Positions 1 through 6,398 are shown, counted from the first letter of the stretch. The stretch is 7,389 nt of DNA from Afipia sp. (GCA_020056155.1 JAGVII010000890.1:1-7389), one strand, 5' to 3'. Translations and numbers: made by a program. The notes: a model not told the origin generated them from the sequence alone.

Positions 1-653
1 ACCAGATTCATCAGCGCCTGCGGGCCGCCGGTGGATGATCCGATCAGGAGCACACGCGGAGCGCTCGCGCTGAACGGCCGCAGCATCAGCCTGGGCTGGG
101 CAACCGGCGGCACCGCGCCGGCTGACGTCCGCGGCAATGGCGCGCGTACCGGCTGCGCGGCCGGAGACAACGGCGGACTGGCAACCACCGCCGGACGGCG
201 CAGCCGCGCGCCGAGATGGCGGATCTTTTCGATCAGATCCCGCTTGAAGATGTCCGCAGCGGACATCTCCCGCGTACTTTCGGGCTTTGGAATGTAGTCG
301 GACGCGCCGAGCGACAGCGCCTTGAAGCTGATCTCCGCGTTCCGGCGGGTCAGGGTCGAGGCCATGATGATGACGAGATTCGGCTTCTTCTCGAGCAATA
401 GCGGCAGCGCCGAAATGCCATCCATGTCCGGCATTTCAATATCCAGCACGACCACATCGGGATCGACACGCACGAGCTGGTTGACCGCATCGAGGCCGGT
501 CCGGATCGACGCCGCGACCGTCAGATCGGGCTCGGCCTCGATCCAGCGGGAAATAAGTCCGCGGATGACGGCTGAGTCATCGACCACCATGACGCGCAGC
601 GGCTCGTGCCGCTGTGCGGACGAGCCGAGAGGAGTCAGGACTGCAACGCTCAT
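1..653 (-). CDS. cheB: CheB, chemotaxis receptor methylesterase/deamidase with receiver domain (3' end cut by window)
   Basis: CheB is a cytoplasmic enzyme that removes methyl groups from chemoreceptor glutamates (and deamidates glutamines) for adaptation; CheA activates it by phosphorylating its receiver. The 217 visible codons contain a complete N-terminal receiver (about residues 19-145): the acidic pair D25/D26, phospho-acceptor D71 in [11 protein letters not shown]100 and K123 in YIPKP. A Pro/Ala-rich linker follows (about 150-198). The methylesterase domain starts with [13 protein letters not shown], where S207 matches the catalytic serine of the family's STGG motif. The reading frame is open to the window edge, so the catalytic His and Asp lie outside. 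The ATG at 653 is the first in frame; no convincing ribosome site precedes it. It is the last visible gene of the minus-strand che block, 90 bases after cheY. The linker is longer than in enteric CheB. Identification is near certain. Confidence 0.96.
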   Translation of the reverse strand, partial: MSVAVLTPLGSSAQRHEPLRVMVVDDSAVIRGLISRWIEAEPDLTVAASIRTGLDAVNQLVRVDPDVVVLDIEMPDMDGISALPLLLEKKPNLVIIMASTLTRRNAEISFKALSLGASDYIPKPESTREMSAADIFKRDLIEKIRHLGARLRRPAVVASPPLSPAAQPVRAPLPRTSAGAVPPVAQPRLMLRPFSASAPRVLLIGSSTGGPQALMNL

Positions 654-667
654 GAAATAACCAACTC

Positions 668-698
668 TACGCAACCGAACGGCAACAATTTACGCAAC
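668..698 (-). repeat. Two copies of GTTGCGTA in the cheY-cheB gap
   Basis: On the minus strand GTTGCGTA occurs at 691-698 and again at 668-675, 23 bases apart and each next to a GAGTTG. They sit 15-45 bases upstream of the cheB start, where a ribosome site would be expected and none is clear. This could be an operator or a leader element, or chance. Only the repeat itself is seen; the role is unknown. Confidence 0.35.
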
Positions 699-743
699 TC
701 AACCCGGATGCAGCGCCAACAGGCGGCCGTTCCAGCGCAGAGC

Positions 744-1109
744 TTAGATCAGACCGACCTCATGAAACTTCGCCGTCACGATTTCCTTGTCGAACGGCTT
801 CATGATGTACTCGTTGGCGCCTGCATGGAGCGCGCGGGCAATGTGGGCGACATCATTCTCGGTGGTGCAGAACACCACCTTCGGCCTGTCGCCACCCGGC
901 GTCATGCGCAGGTTACGGAGGAACTCGTAGCCGTCCATGACCGGCATGTTCCAGTCGAGCAGAACGGCGTCCGGCATTCCGCGCTTGCAGACTTCCATGG
1001 CCTTCTCGCCATCCTCGGCTTCGACGATCTGGAAATCCAATCCCTCCAGAATACGCCGCGCGACTTTCCGGATGACGCTCGAATCGTCAACGATCAGACA
1101 TGTTTTCAT
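744..1109 (-). CDS. cheY: CheY, single-domain chemotaxis response regulator
   Basis: This is a stand-alone receiver of 121 residues, the usual CheY length. CheA phosphorylates it, after which CheY binds the flagellar motor switch. All active-site residues are present: the acidic pair D8/D9, phospho-acceptor D52 in LLDWNMPVMDG, T82/T83 after VVFC, and K104 in YIMKPF. The frame stays open upstream to 1238, but that extension overlaps cheW and reads as non-protein. The ATG at 1109 is preceded by AAGAGG (1115-1120) at a 5-base spacing, and the protein then begins directly with the MKTCLIVDDS beta strand, so this start is well supported. It lies 73 bases after cheW and 90 before cheB in the same direction. 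Alphaproteobacteria often have several CheY paralogues, some acting as phosphate sinks; the sequence alone does not say which role this one plays. Confidence 0.96.
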   Translation of the reverse strand: MKTCLIVDDSSVIRKVARRILEGLDFQIVEAEDGEKAMEVCKRGMPDAVLLDWNMPVMDGYEFLRNLRMTPGGDRPKVVFCTTENDVAHIARALHAGANEYIMKPFDKEIVTAKFHEVGLI

Positions 1110-1131
1110 CTTAGCCTCTTTTTCCTCAGTT

Positions 1132-1154
1132 CCCGTGTGGGCCGCCGTCACGGG
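1132..1154 (-). other. Small hairpin in the cheW-cheY gap
   Basis: CCCGTG (1132-1137) and CACGGG (1149-1154) form a perfect 6-base-pair inverted repeat around an 11-base loop. In the transcript it lies between the cheW stop and the cheY ribosome site, about 12 bases upstream of the latter. No U-run follows, so it is not a typical terminator; mRNA processing or stabilisation is possible. The stem is short enough to be chance in GC-rich DNA. Confidence 0.35.
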
Positions 1155-1182
1155 GCTTTGCGTTATTTCCCAGATTCGCCTT

Positions 1183-1653
1183 TTAGGCCGCCAGCATGTC
1201 CGGATTGATCTCCAGAACGCGGTCGACATCGAGAACAACCATCAACTGTCCATCGAGCCGATGGACACCGCCGGCCATTTTCGCCATGCGCGGGTCGAGG
1301 TTAACGGGATTCACCTCGCGGCTGTCGTCCGCGAGCTTGAGAACTTCGCCGATGCTGTCGATCAGCAGACCGTAGGATTCACCGCGCAGATCGACGCCCA
1401 CCGCCATCGGCGGACGGCCATCCTCGATCTTCGCCAGACCGAGACGCGCGCGCATGTCGATCGCCGTGACGATCCTGCCGCGAAGATTGAGGACACCGGC
1501 CACATCCGCGGACGCCAGCGGCACCCGTGTCAGCCGCTCGGGCATAAAGACGTCCTGGACGCGTGAAATCGGCAAACCGAACAATTGCCCGCCGATCATC
1601 GCGGTGACGTATTCGGTGATCCCGCGGTCAGCGCCTTCAACATTTGAATTCAT
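1183..1653 (-). CDS. cheW: CheW, chemotaxis coupling protein
   Basis: CheW is the cytoplasmic adaptor that joins chemoreceptors to the P5 domain of CheA in signalling arrays. The 156-residue product is a single CheW domain of normal length: EYVTAMIGGQLFGLPISRVQDVF at the first strand pair (about residues 14-36), VLNLRGRIVTAIDMR (54-68) with the conserved NLRG arginine R58, and a C-terminal half ending in QLMVVLDVDRVL. Two ATGs are possible. The one at 1659 lies only two bases from the AAGGA ribosome site, while the one at 1653 has an 8-base spacing, so 1653 is preferred; the difference is two residues (MT). The ribosome site overlaps the cheA stop codon, which points to translational coupling of cheA and cheW. 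Confidence 0.95.
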   Translation of the reverse strand: MNSNVEGADRGITEYVTAMIGGQLFGLPISRVQDVFMPERLTRVPLASADVAGVLNLRGRIVTAIDMRARLGLAKIEDGRPPMAVGVDLRGESYGLLIDSIGEVLKLADDSREVNPVNLDPRMAKMAGGVHRLDGQLMVVLDVDRVLEINPDMLAA

Positions 1654-1661
1654 TGTCATGT

Positions 1662-1666
1662 TCCTT
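1662..1666 (-). promoter_or_regulatory. cheW ribosome binding site overlapping the cheA stop codon
   Basis: On the minus strand AAGGA begins inside the TAA stop of cheA. Its spacing of 8 bases to the ATG at 1653, against 2 bases to the ATG at 1659, decides the cheW start. The overlap suggests that ribosomes finishing cheA help initiate cheW, keeping the two partners in proportion. Confidence 0.6.
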
Positions 1667-4388
1667 ACGCCGCCTGCTTGACGTCAGCGGTCTGTTCTTT
1701 CAACGCGGCGATCAATCCCGGACGGTCGAACTTCGCGACATAGTCGTGGAAGCCGGCCTGACGGCCGCGTTCGATGGCTGCCGGGGAGACGACGGATGAC
1801 AACGCGATAATCGGCATCGTTTCCATCCGGTGATCCGCGCGGATCGCTTCGGCGAACTCGAAGCCGTTCATCTCGGGCATCTCGATATCCGTCAGCACGA
1901 CGTCGAACGAATTGCCCGAGCGCAGGACAGCAAGCCCTTCCTGTCCGTTCTGCGCCACGGTCACGCGATAACCTGCGGCCTTCAGAACCGGCGCAAGCAT
2001 GTTGCGGAAGAACGCGGAGTCGTCGACCAGCAGGACGGTCTGGGCGGTCGCGGACAGGCGCATTTCCTTGCGGCTGAACCAGTCGGCAAACGCCATCGGC
2101 AGGAAGTGTCCGACGTCGATCACTTCTGTCGCCTGGCCCTTCACCACAGCGGACCCCAGCACACCTTCCCGCGTGCTGGCCACCTCGATGCTCAACTGCT
2201 CCTCGACGATGTCGATGATCTCATCGACCACGAGGCCCATCGCACGGCCGTCGTCGGCGAATACGAGGATCGGCTGAACGCCGCTCTCGCGAAGCGTAAC
2301 GCCTTCCATCTCGACCAGCGGCATCAGTTGCTCGCGGTACTGAACCATATGGCGGCCGTTCGAAAGTTCGATCTTGTCGACGGCGATCTCTTCCAGCCGG
2401 GTGACCAGCGCCAGCGGCACGGCCTTTGGCTGAGACGAGCCTGACCGGAACACCAGGAGCGATGTCAGCTGGACATCGGAATTCGCCCGCGCGGCAGCAT
2501 TCTCGTCCGCGATCTCGCTGTGCGAAGCCGCCGCCGTACCGAGCGACTGGGCGATGCCGTTCGGATCGATGATCATGATGACAGCGCCGTCGCCGAGTAT
2601 GGTGTTGCCCGAGAACATCCCGATGTGGCGGAGCTTGGTGGACATCGGCTTGACGACGATTTCCTCGGTATGGAAAACGCCATCGACCACGATGCCGAAT
2701 GTCTGGCTGCCGACCTGCGTCACCACGATGAAGCCGTTCTCCGGATCGATGGACGCGCCGTCGTCGATCTTGAGCAGCTTCTTCAGGTGCATCAGCGGCA
2801 GCAGCTTGTTGCGCAGCCGCAGCACCGGCGTGTCCTTGATCCGCTCGATGCGATGATCGGAATTGGAGCGCGCGCGCACCAGTTCGACGACCGACAACTG
2901 CGGAATCGCGAAGCGATCGCCGGCGGCTTCCACGATCAGGGCGGAGACGATCGCCAGCGTCAGCGGAATCTTGATGGTGAAGCTCGAGCCCTCGCCCGGC
3001 ACCGACTTGACGTCGATGGTGCCGCCGATCTGGTCGATGTTGGTGCGCACCACGTCCATGCCGACGCCGCGGCCCGACACGCTTGTCACCGCCGCAGCCG
3101 TGGAGAAGCCCGGCGCGAAAATGAACTTGTGAATCTGCGCCTCGGTCATCTTCTCGACTTCGGCTTCGGTCACGAGACCGTTCTGCACGGCCTTCTGCTT
3201 GATGCGCTCGGTGTTCAGGCCGCGCCCGTTGTCGGCGATGCAGATGATGATGTGACCGCCCTCATGATAGGCGGAAACGCGGATCGTACCCTGCTCCGGC
3301 TTGCCGGCGGCGACACGGTCGGCCGTGGTCTCAAGGCCATGGTCGGCGGAGTTGCGGACCATGTGCGTGAGCGGGTCCTTGATCAGATCGAGCACCTGGC
3401 GATCGAGCTCGGTATCGGCGCCGTGCATTTCGAGTTCGATCTGCTTGCCGAGTTCGCTCGACAGGTCGCGCACGATGCGCGGCAGCTTCTGCCACGCGTT
3501 GCCGATCGGCTGCATCCGCGTCTTCATGACGCCTTCCTGCAACTCGGCGGTGACGTTGGACAGCCGCTGAAGCGGCACCTTGAATTCGGAATCCTCGTTG
3601 CGCCGGCTGATTTCCAGCAACTGGTTGCGGGTCAGCACCAGCTCGGACACCATCGTCATCAGGTGCTCGAGCGTGTCGACGTTGACGCGAATGGACTGGT
3701 TGGCGATCTTGTCGCCCTCCGTGGTCTCGTTCTCGATGACCGGCTTCTTCGCGCCCGGCTTTGCCGCCTTTGGAGCCTCGGCCTTCGGCGCTTCGGCCTT
3801 CGGGGCTTCAGCTTTCGCAACCGGTTGCTCGACGGGAGCAAGCGGCGGCGCCGCGATTTCCATCTCGGTTTCGCGGAATGCGCGCTCGAGTTCATCCAGT
3901 GAGACCTCGCCTGGCCGCAATTCGCGCTCAAGTGTCTGCTGGACCACGGCGCCCACCGTCACGGCAGGCTTTGCTGCGGCGGCTTCGGGTGCAGGCGCAG
4001 CCATCGCGGCCATGCCCTGTTCGACCATGTGGTGAAGCGCATCGATCAGATCGACGTCGGCGCCTTCAGGCTCCGCTTCGGTGGCTTCGAGCTGGCCGAG
4101 AATTTCCTTGATGCGGTCGATCGTGCTCAGGATCAGCGTGACGGCCTCGCCGGTCACCGGCATTCCGTCCCGGAATTTGCCCATGAGCGTCTCGGCTGCG
4201 TGAGCCAGCGCTTCAAGGCGCGGCAATCCGAGAAAGCCGCAGGTCCCTTTGATCGTATGAACAAGCCGGAAGATGTTGTCGAGAATCTTGGCGTTGTTCG
4301 GGTCCTGTTCAAACCGGACCAACTGATTGTCGACAGTGTCGAGACTCTCGTTCGTCTCGGTGAGGAATTCACGCAGCAGATCGTCCAT
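1665..4388 (-). CDS. cheA: CheA, hybrid chemotaxis histidine kinase with two CheW-like domains and a C-terminal receiver
   Basis: CheA is the kinase of the chemoreceptor array: it autophosphorylates on its Hpt histidine and feeds CheY and CheB. The 907-residue product is longer than enteric CheA (about 650). Domains in order: Hpt/P1 (1-105) with H44 in LVHTIKGTCGFLG; an Ala/Pro/Lys linker (about 106-228) with no recognisable P2; P3 dimerisation helices (about 229-290); ATP-binding P4 (about 295-475) with the N box HMVRNSADHG, G1 DNGRG and G2 GRGVGMDVV; a P5 CheW-like domain (about 478-618); a second, more diverged CheW-like region (about 640-770); and a receiver (about 783-900) with D789/D790, phospho-acceptor D834 in LTDIEMPEMNG, S864/S865 and K886. 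The ATG at 4388 opens directly on the Hpt helix and has GAAGG nine bases upstream. The frame continues to 4553, but that extension looks like translated leader. Confidence 0.95.
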   Translation of the reverse strand: MDDLLREFLTETNESLDTVDNQLVRFEQDPNNAKILDNIFRLVHTIKGTCGFLGLPRLEALAHAAETLMGKFRDGMPVTGEAVTLILSTIDRIKEILGQLEATEAEPEGADVDLIDALHHMVEQGMAAMAAPAPEAAAAKPAVTVGAVVQQTLERELRPGEVSLDELERAFRETEMEIAAPPLAPVEQPVAKAEAPKAEAPKAEAPKAAKPGAKKPVIENETTEGDKIANQSIRVNVDTLEHLMTMVSELVLTRNQLLEISRRNEDSEFKVPLQRLSNVTAELQEGVMKTRMQPIGNAWQKLPRIVRDLSSELGKQIELEMHGADTELDRQVLDLIKDPLTHMVRNSADHGLETTADRVAAGKPEQGTIRVSAYHEGGHIIICIADNGRGLNTERIKQKAVQNGLVTEAEVEKMTEAQIHKFIFAPGFSTAAAVTSVSGRGVGMDVVRTNIDQIGGTIDVKSVPGEGSSFTIKIPLTLAIVSALIVEAAGDRFAIPQLSVVELVRARSNSDHRIERIKDTPVLRLRNKLLPLMHLKKLLKIDDGASIDPENGFIVVTQVGSQTFGIVVDGVFHTEEIVVKPMSTKLRHIGMFSGNTILGDGAVIMIIDPNGIAQSLGTAAASHSEIADENAAARANSDVQLTSLLVFRSGSSQPKAVPLALVTRLEEIAVDKIELSNGRHMVQYREQLMPLVEMEGVTLRESGVQPILVFADDGRAMGLVVDEIIDIVEEQLSIEVASTREGVLGSAVVKGQATEVIDVGHFLPMAFADWFSRKEMRLSATAQTVLLVDDSAFFRNMLAPVLKAAGYRVTVAQNGQEGLAVLRSGNSFDVVLTDIEMPEMNGFEFAEAIRADHRMETMPIIALSSVVSPAAIERGRQAGFHDYVAKFDRPGLIAALKEQTADVKQAA
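3771..3815 (-). repeat. 15-base tandem repeat encoding three KAEAP units in the CheA linker
   Basis: CheA residues 192-206 are three consecutive KAEAP pentapeptides, encoded by three near-identical 15-base units, followed by more Lys/Ala/Pro. They lie in the flexible linker between Hpt and the dimerisation domain, where P2 sits in enteric CheA. Such units commonly vary in number between strains by slippage; a spacer role is inferred. Confidence 0.75.
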
Positions 4389-4574
4389 ATAATCAAGCCT
4401 TCGCGCAAACGGGCACGCAACACACGCCTCCCGGAATGCGCTCAGTCTCGACGCAAAGCGTTTAATATTGGTTGAGCAAACAGAAAAGAACGCACTGAAT
4501 AAAGCGCTAAGGCGCTCCCGGAGAAGAACACCTTTCCGGGCAGCGCCGTTCATTAAGAGTTTATGAAGATGCGA
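4389..4574 (-). other. chpT-cheA intergenic leader
   Basis: These 186 bases separate the chpT stop from the cheA start. The chpT-proximal half contains the hairpins described at 4503-4547; the rest is more AT-rich than its neighbours, including AATATTAA around 4461-4468. The ribosome site GAAGG lies close to cheA. The cheA frame is open across much of the leader, but it has no good ribosome site at its upstream ATG and no domain character. A separate cheA promoter here is plausible, but I cannot place -35/-10, sigma-28 or sigma-54 elements with confidence. Confidence 0.45.
4503..4547 (-). terminator. Terminator-like or attenuator-like pair of overlapping hairpins after chpT
   Basis: The outer hairpin pairs GGCGCTCCCGGA (4511-4522) with TCCGGGCAGCGCC (4535-4547): 12 base pairs, one bulged C and a 12-base loop, starting 27 bases after the chpT stop. 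A second stem, AGCGC-CTTA-GCGCT on the minus strand (about 4503-4516), reuses the AGCGCC side of the first and is followed by TTTATT, so the two cannot form together. The first has no U-run directly behind it; the second has a weak one. This could reduce transcription from chpT into cheA. The structures are seen; the regulatory role is inferred. Confidence 0.5.
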
Positions 4575-5222
4575 TCAGGACGCGGTGACGACGACGGCGT
4601 CCGTTTCGGCCGCGAGCGACACCTTCAGCCCGCATGCCTGCGCCAGCAGCGCCGTGTAGTAGGGCTGGACCGCATGCGCGGACACCGATCCGGCATTGTC
4701 GAGGTTCAGTTGCGACGCGACGTTCTGCGGCTCGCGCGCGTTGGTGCCGGCGGCGCGGAGGCGAAACCCCATCGTATCTCCCTCGCCGATCGGATCGACG
4801 ATCAGTTCGCCGCCGCGCGGAATCGCCTGCTGCGCAATCACGAACATGTTCAGCAACAGCTTGACCCGGTTCTTCGCCATCAGGACGTGCGGCAAATTCC
4901 AGGTGATTTTGGTCTTTTCATCCTCAAGATGGTTGCGCGTCATCTTCTGAGCCTCGCCAAGATCGATCTGCGATCCCGCCGAGCCCGCCGCGCCGTAGGC
5001 GATGCGGCAGAACTGCAGGCGCGCGGAGGTCGATTTCGCGCTTTTGCGGATCAGATCGAGCGCGAACTCCTTGTCGTCTTCCTTGTTGCTGCTGTCGAAC
5101 ACCTCGAGGCCGTTGACGATGGCGCCCACCGGGTTGATGAGATCGTGGCAGACGCGCGAGCACATCAGCGCCGCGAGTTCGAGAGCATCGGGGGCAGGAC
5201 CGGGAGTTGACGTGCCAGACAT
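4575..5222 (-). CDS. chpT: ChpT-type histidine phosphotransferase (DUF2328 family)
   Basis: ChpT proteins are dimeric phosphotransferases that resemble a histidine kinase core but do not bind ATP. In Caulobacter and Brucella ChpT passes phosphate from the hybrid kinase CckA to CtrA and CpdR. The 215-residue product has the family's usual length and the signature LMCSRVCHDLINPVGAIVNGLE, with phospho-accepting H26. A second dimerisation helix follows (about 50-75, FALDLIRKSAKSTSARLQFCRIAYG), then a degenerate ATPase-like C-terminal domain without clear N, G1 or G2 boxes. The ATG at 5222 is chosen because GAGGAAG lies three bases upstream; the open frame to 5315 is rich in Arg/Pro and looks like leader. 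It is the first gene of the visible che block, 186 bases ahead of cheA. ChpT identity is confident; whether this is the cell's only copy cannot be seen. Confidence 0.9.
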   Translation of the reverse strand: MSGTSTPGPAPDALELAALMCSRVCHDLINPVGAIVNGLEVFDSSNKEDDKEFALDLIRKSAKSTSARLQFCRIAYGAAGSAGSQIDLGEAQKMTRNHLEDEKTKITWNLPHVLMAKNRVKLLLNMFVIAQQAIPRGGELIVDPIGEGDTMGFRLRAAGTNAREPQNVASQLNLDNAGSVSAHAVQPYYTALLAQACGLKVSLAAETDAVVVTAS

Positions 5223-5225
5223 AGA

Positions 5226-5232
5226 CTTCCTC
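5226..5232 (-). promoter_or_regulatory. Strong chpT ribosome binding site
   Basis: On the minus strand GAGGAAG precedes the ATG at 5222; counted from GAGG the spacing is 6 bases. It is one of the best ribosome sites in the window and decides the chpT start against the longer open frame beginning at 5315. Confidence 0.7.
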
Positions 5233-5356
5233 GGATTTTCAGGGGTTTTTCGGCGATTTCCTGTGATCACGCGCACACCAACAACCGCACGGTGCTGACG
5301 CGGCGAATCACACATGCTTTATGGTTTGATACACTGCGGCTGGGCCCGCGGCCACC

Positions 5357-5436
5357 GACACTGGCGTGCTGAATCCGAAGTTCGCCGCATTCCACAGCAC
5401 CTTCCGTAGCGAACTTCGGATTCGAAAGGACACTGG
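5357..5436. repeat. Palindromic element with 15-base perfect arms, flanked by an 8-base direct repeat
   Basis: GAATCCGAAGTTCGC (5371-5385) and its exact reverse complement (5409-5423) form a 15-base-pair stem around a 23-base loop. Outside the stem the direct repeat GACACTGG occurs at 5357-5364 and 5429-5436, 6 and 5 bases away from the arms. A perfect stem bracketed by a short direct repeat resembles a small non-autonomous palindromic insertion with a target duplication, but the direct repeat could also belong to the element. No U-run follows on either strand, so it is a poor terminator candidate. The family is not one I can name. Confidence 0.75.
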
Positions 5437-5448
5437 AAGATTATGATT

Positions 5449-5523
5449 CTAGTGTGGTTTCGGTTCGCAAGTCCGTAAAAGGGCGTTGTAGAAATGATGC
5501 GGACTTGCGAACCACCACACTAG
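5449..5523. repeat. Long imperfect palindrome with CTAGTGTGG ends (24-27-base arms)
   Basis: The left arm (5449-5475) starts CTAGTGTGG and ends GGTTCGCAAGTCCG; the right arm (5500-5523) is its reverse complement apart from a 3-base insertion in the left arm near 5458-5461. The 24-base loop is 5476-5499. All 24 bases of the right arm can pair, far beyond chance. It ends 53 bases before the phosphatase ATG, so it may be in that gene's 5' leader, where it would fold into a very stable stem. It resembles REP- or MITE-like intergenic palindromes of rhizobial genomes; the exact family is not recognised. Confidence 0.8.
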
Positions 5524-5576
5524 GACACCGACCACAGCGGATTGAAGATCGGTATGCACGCAACTGAGACCTCTCG

Positions 5577-6398
5577 ATGACCGGCCCGGCAATTGACCGT
5601 GACGCCGCAGCCGCCCTGATGGAGCCGTTGACGGACATCGTCGCGAAGGCGGGAGCCGCGATCCTCGCGGTCGATCGATCTGGCATGCGGGTTCACGGCA
5701 AGTCCGACGGATCGCCGGTCACCGAAGCCGACATGGCTGCCGACCGGATCATCGCGGAGGGCCTGAAGGCACTGTTGCCGCATATTCCAGCACTGTCTGA
5801 GGAACGCACCGACCTCGCCGCCCGCCCCTATAAAGACAGCTTTTTTCTGGTCGATCCGCTGGACGGCACCAAGGAGTACGTCGCCGGGCGCGACGAATTC
5901 ACCGTCAACGTCGCGCTCATCACCCACGGCCAGCCCCTGCTTGGAATTATCGCCGCGCCCGCCCTCGGCCTGGTGTGGAGAGGCCTTGTGGGCCGGGGAT
6001 CGGAGCGGCTGCTGGTGACCAAGGATGGCAGGTTCCGCACAGCCCAGCCGATCCATACGCGTCGCCATCCCGGTCCCGGCGGCGCCTGGATCGTGGCCGT
6101 GAGCCGGTCGCACGGCGACAAGCGGACCGAAGCCTTCATCGCCGCCCGTCCCGGGGCGATCCGGCAACACCTGGGCTCGGCGGTCAAGTTTGGCCGCATC
6201 GCCGAGGGCGGGGCGGACATCTATCCCCGGCTGTCGCCGACGTCCGAATGGGACGTCGCGGCCGGCCATGCGGTTGTGACGGCGGCGGGCGGAAAGATCA
6301 CCGACAGCAAGGGCGCTGCCCTCTGCTTCGGCGAAGCTCGTGAGGACTTTCTGGTCCCCGAATTCATCGCCTGGGGCGACCCCGCCGTGGCGGGCTAG
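5577..6398 (+). CDS. cysQ: Inositol-monophosphatase-superfamily phosphatase, probably 3'(2'),5'-bisphosphate nucleotidase CysQ
   Basis: CysQ hydrolyses 3'-phosphoadenosine 5'-phosphate (PAP) to AMP, clearing the by-product of sulfate assimilation; it is Mg2+-dependent and usually peripheral to the membrane or cytosolic. The 273-residue product has the superfamily metal site: SEE (74-76), DPLDGTKEY (93-101) with D93 and D96, and WDVAAGHAV (225-233) with D226. The DGTKEY/F form of the first motif is typical of CysQ rather than of inositol monophosphatase or SuhB, which favours PAP as substrate. The ATG at 5577 is the first possible start because an in-frame TGA lies just upstream; its ribosome site is weak. 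The gene is divergent from chpT and convergent with the YHS gene, so it is probably transcribed alone. Its leader may carry the large palindrome at 5449-5523. Substrate is inferred from motifs. Confidence 0.88.
   Translation: MTGPAIDRDAAAALMEPLTDIVAKAGAAILAVDRSGMRVHGKSDGSPVTEADMAADRIIAEGLKALLPHIPALSEERTDLAARPYKDSFFLVDPLDGTKEYVAGRDEFTVNVALITHGQPLLGIIAAPALGLVWRGLVGRGSERLLVTKDGRFRTAQPIHTRRHPGPGGAWIVAVSRSHGDKRTEAFIAARPGAIRQHLGSAVKFGRIAEGGADIYPRLSPTSEWDVAAGHAVVTAAGGKITDSKGAALCFGEAREDFLVPEFIAWGDPAVAG

Larger units (their letters stand above)
5223..5576. other. 354-base divergent intergenic region between chpT and the CysQ-like gene
   Basis: No gene is supported here. The region must hold the promoters of chpT (leftward) and of the phosphatase gene (rightward), but no clear -35/-10 pair could be assigned. 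The dominant content is two consecutive palindromic elements, at 5371-5423 and 5449-5523, listed separately. The roughly 100 bases next to chpT contain nothing I recognise beyond its ribosome site. Confidence 0.6.

Noticed and set aside
2520..3902. Long plus-strand open frame of about 460 codons opposite cheA
   Set aside because: The opposite strand encodes an unmistakable CheA with all kinase motifs. The plus-strand product is His/Arg/Asp-rich low-complexity protein with no domain, as expected for a frame mirrored from GC-rich coding DNA.
4461..4478. CtrA-like box TTAA-N7-TGAG upstream of cheA
   Set aside because: Only one TTAA half matches, and the second half fails the consensus. In an AT-rich leader one half site is expected by chance.
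4386..4553. 55-residue N-terminal extension of CheA starting at 4553
   Set aside because: No ribosome site precedes 4553, the extension overlaps the hairpins, and the Hpt domain begins exactly at the ATG at 4388, which has GAAGG upstream.
5223..5315. Longer chpT start at 5315
   Set aside because: The GAGGAAG ribosome site fits the ATG at 5222, and the extra 31 residues are Arg/Pro-rich and unlike the family's N terminus.
5520..6269. Minus-strand open frame of about 249 codons opposite cysQ
   Set aside because: It mirrors a gene with clear phosphatase metal motifs, has no domain of its own, and its end runs into the palindromic intergenic region.
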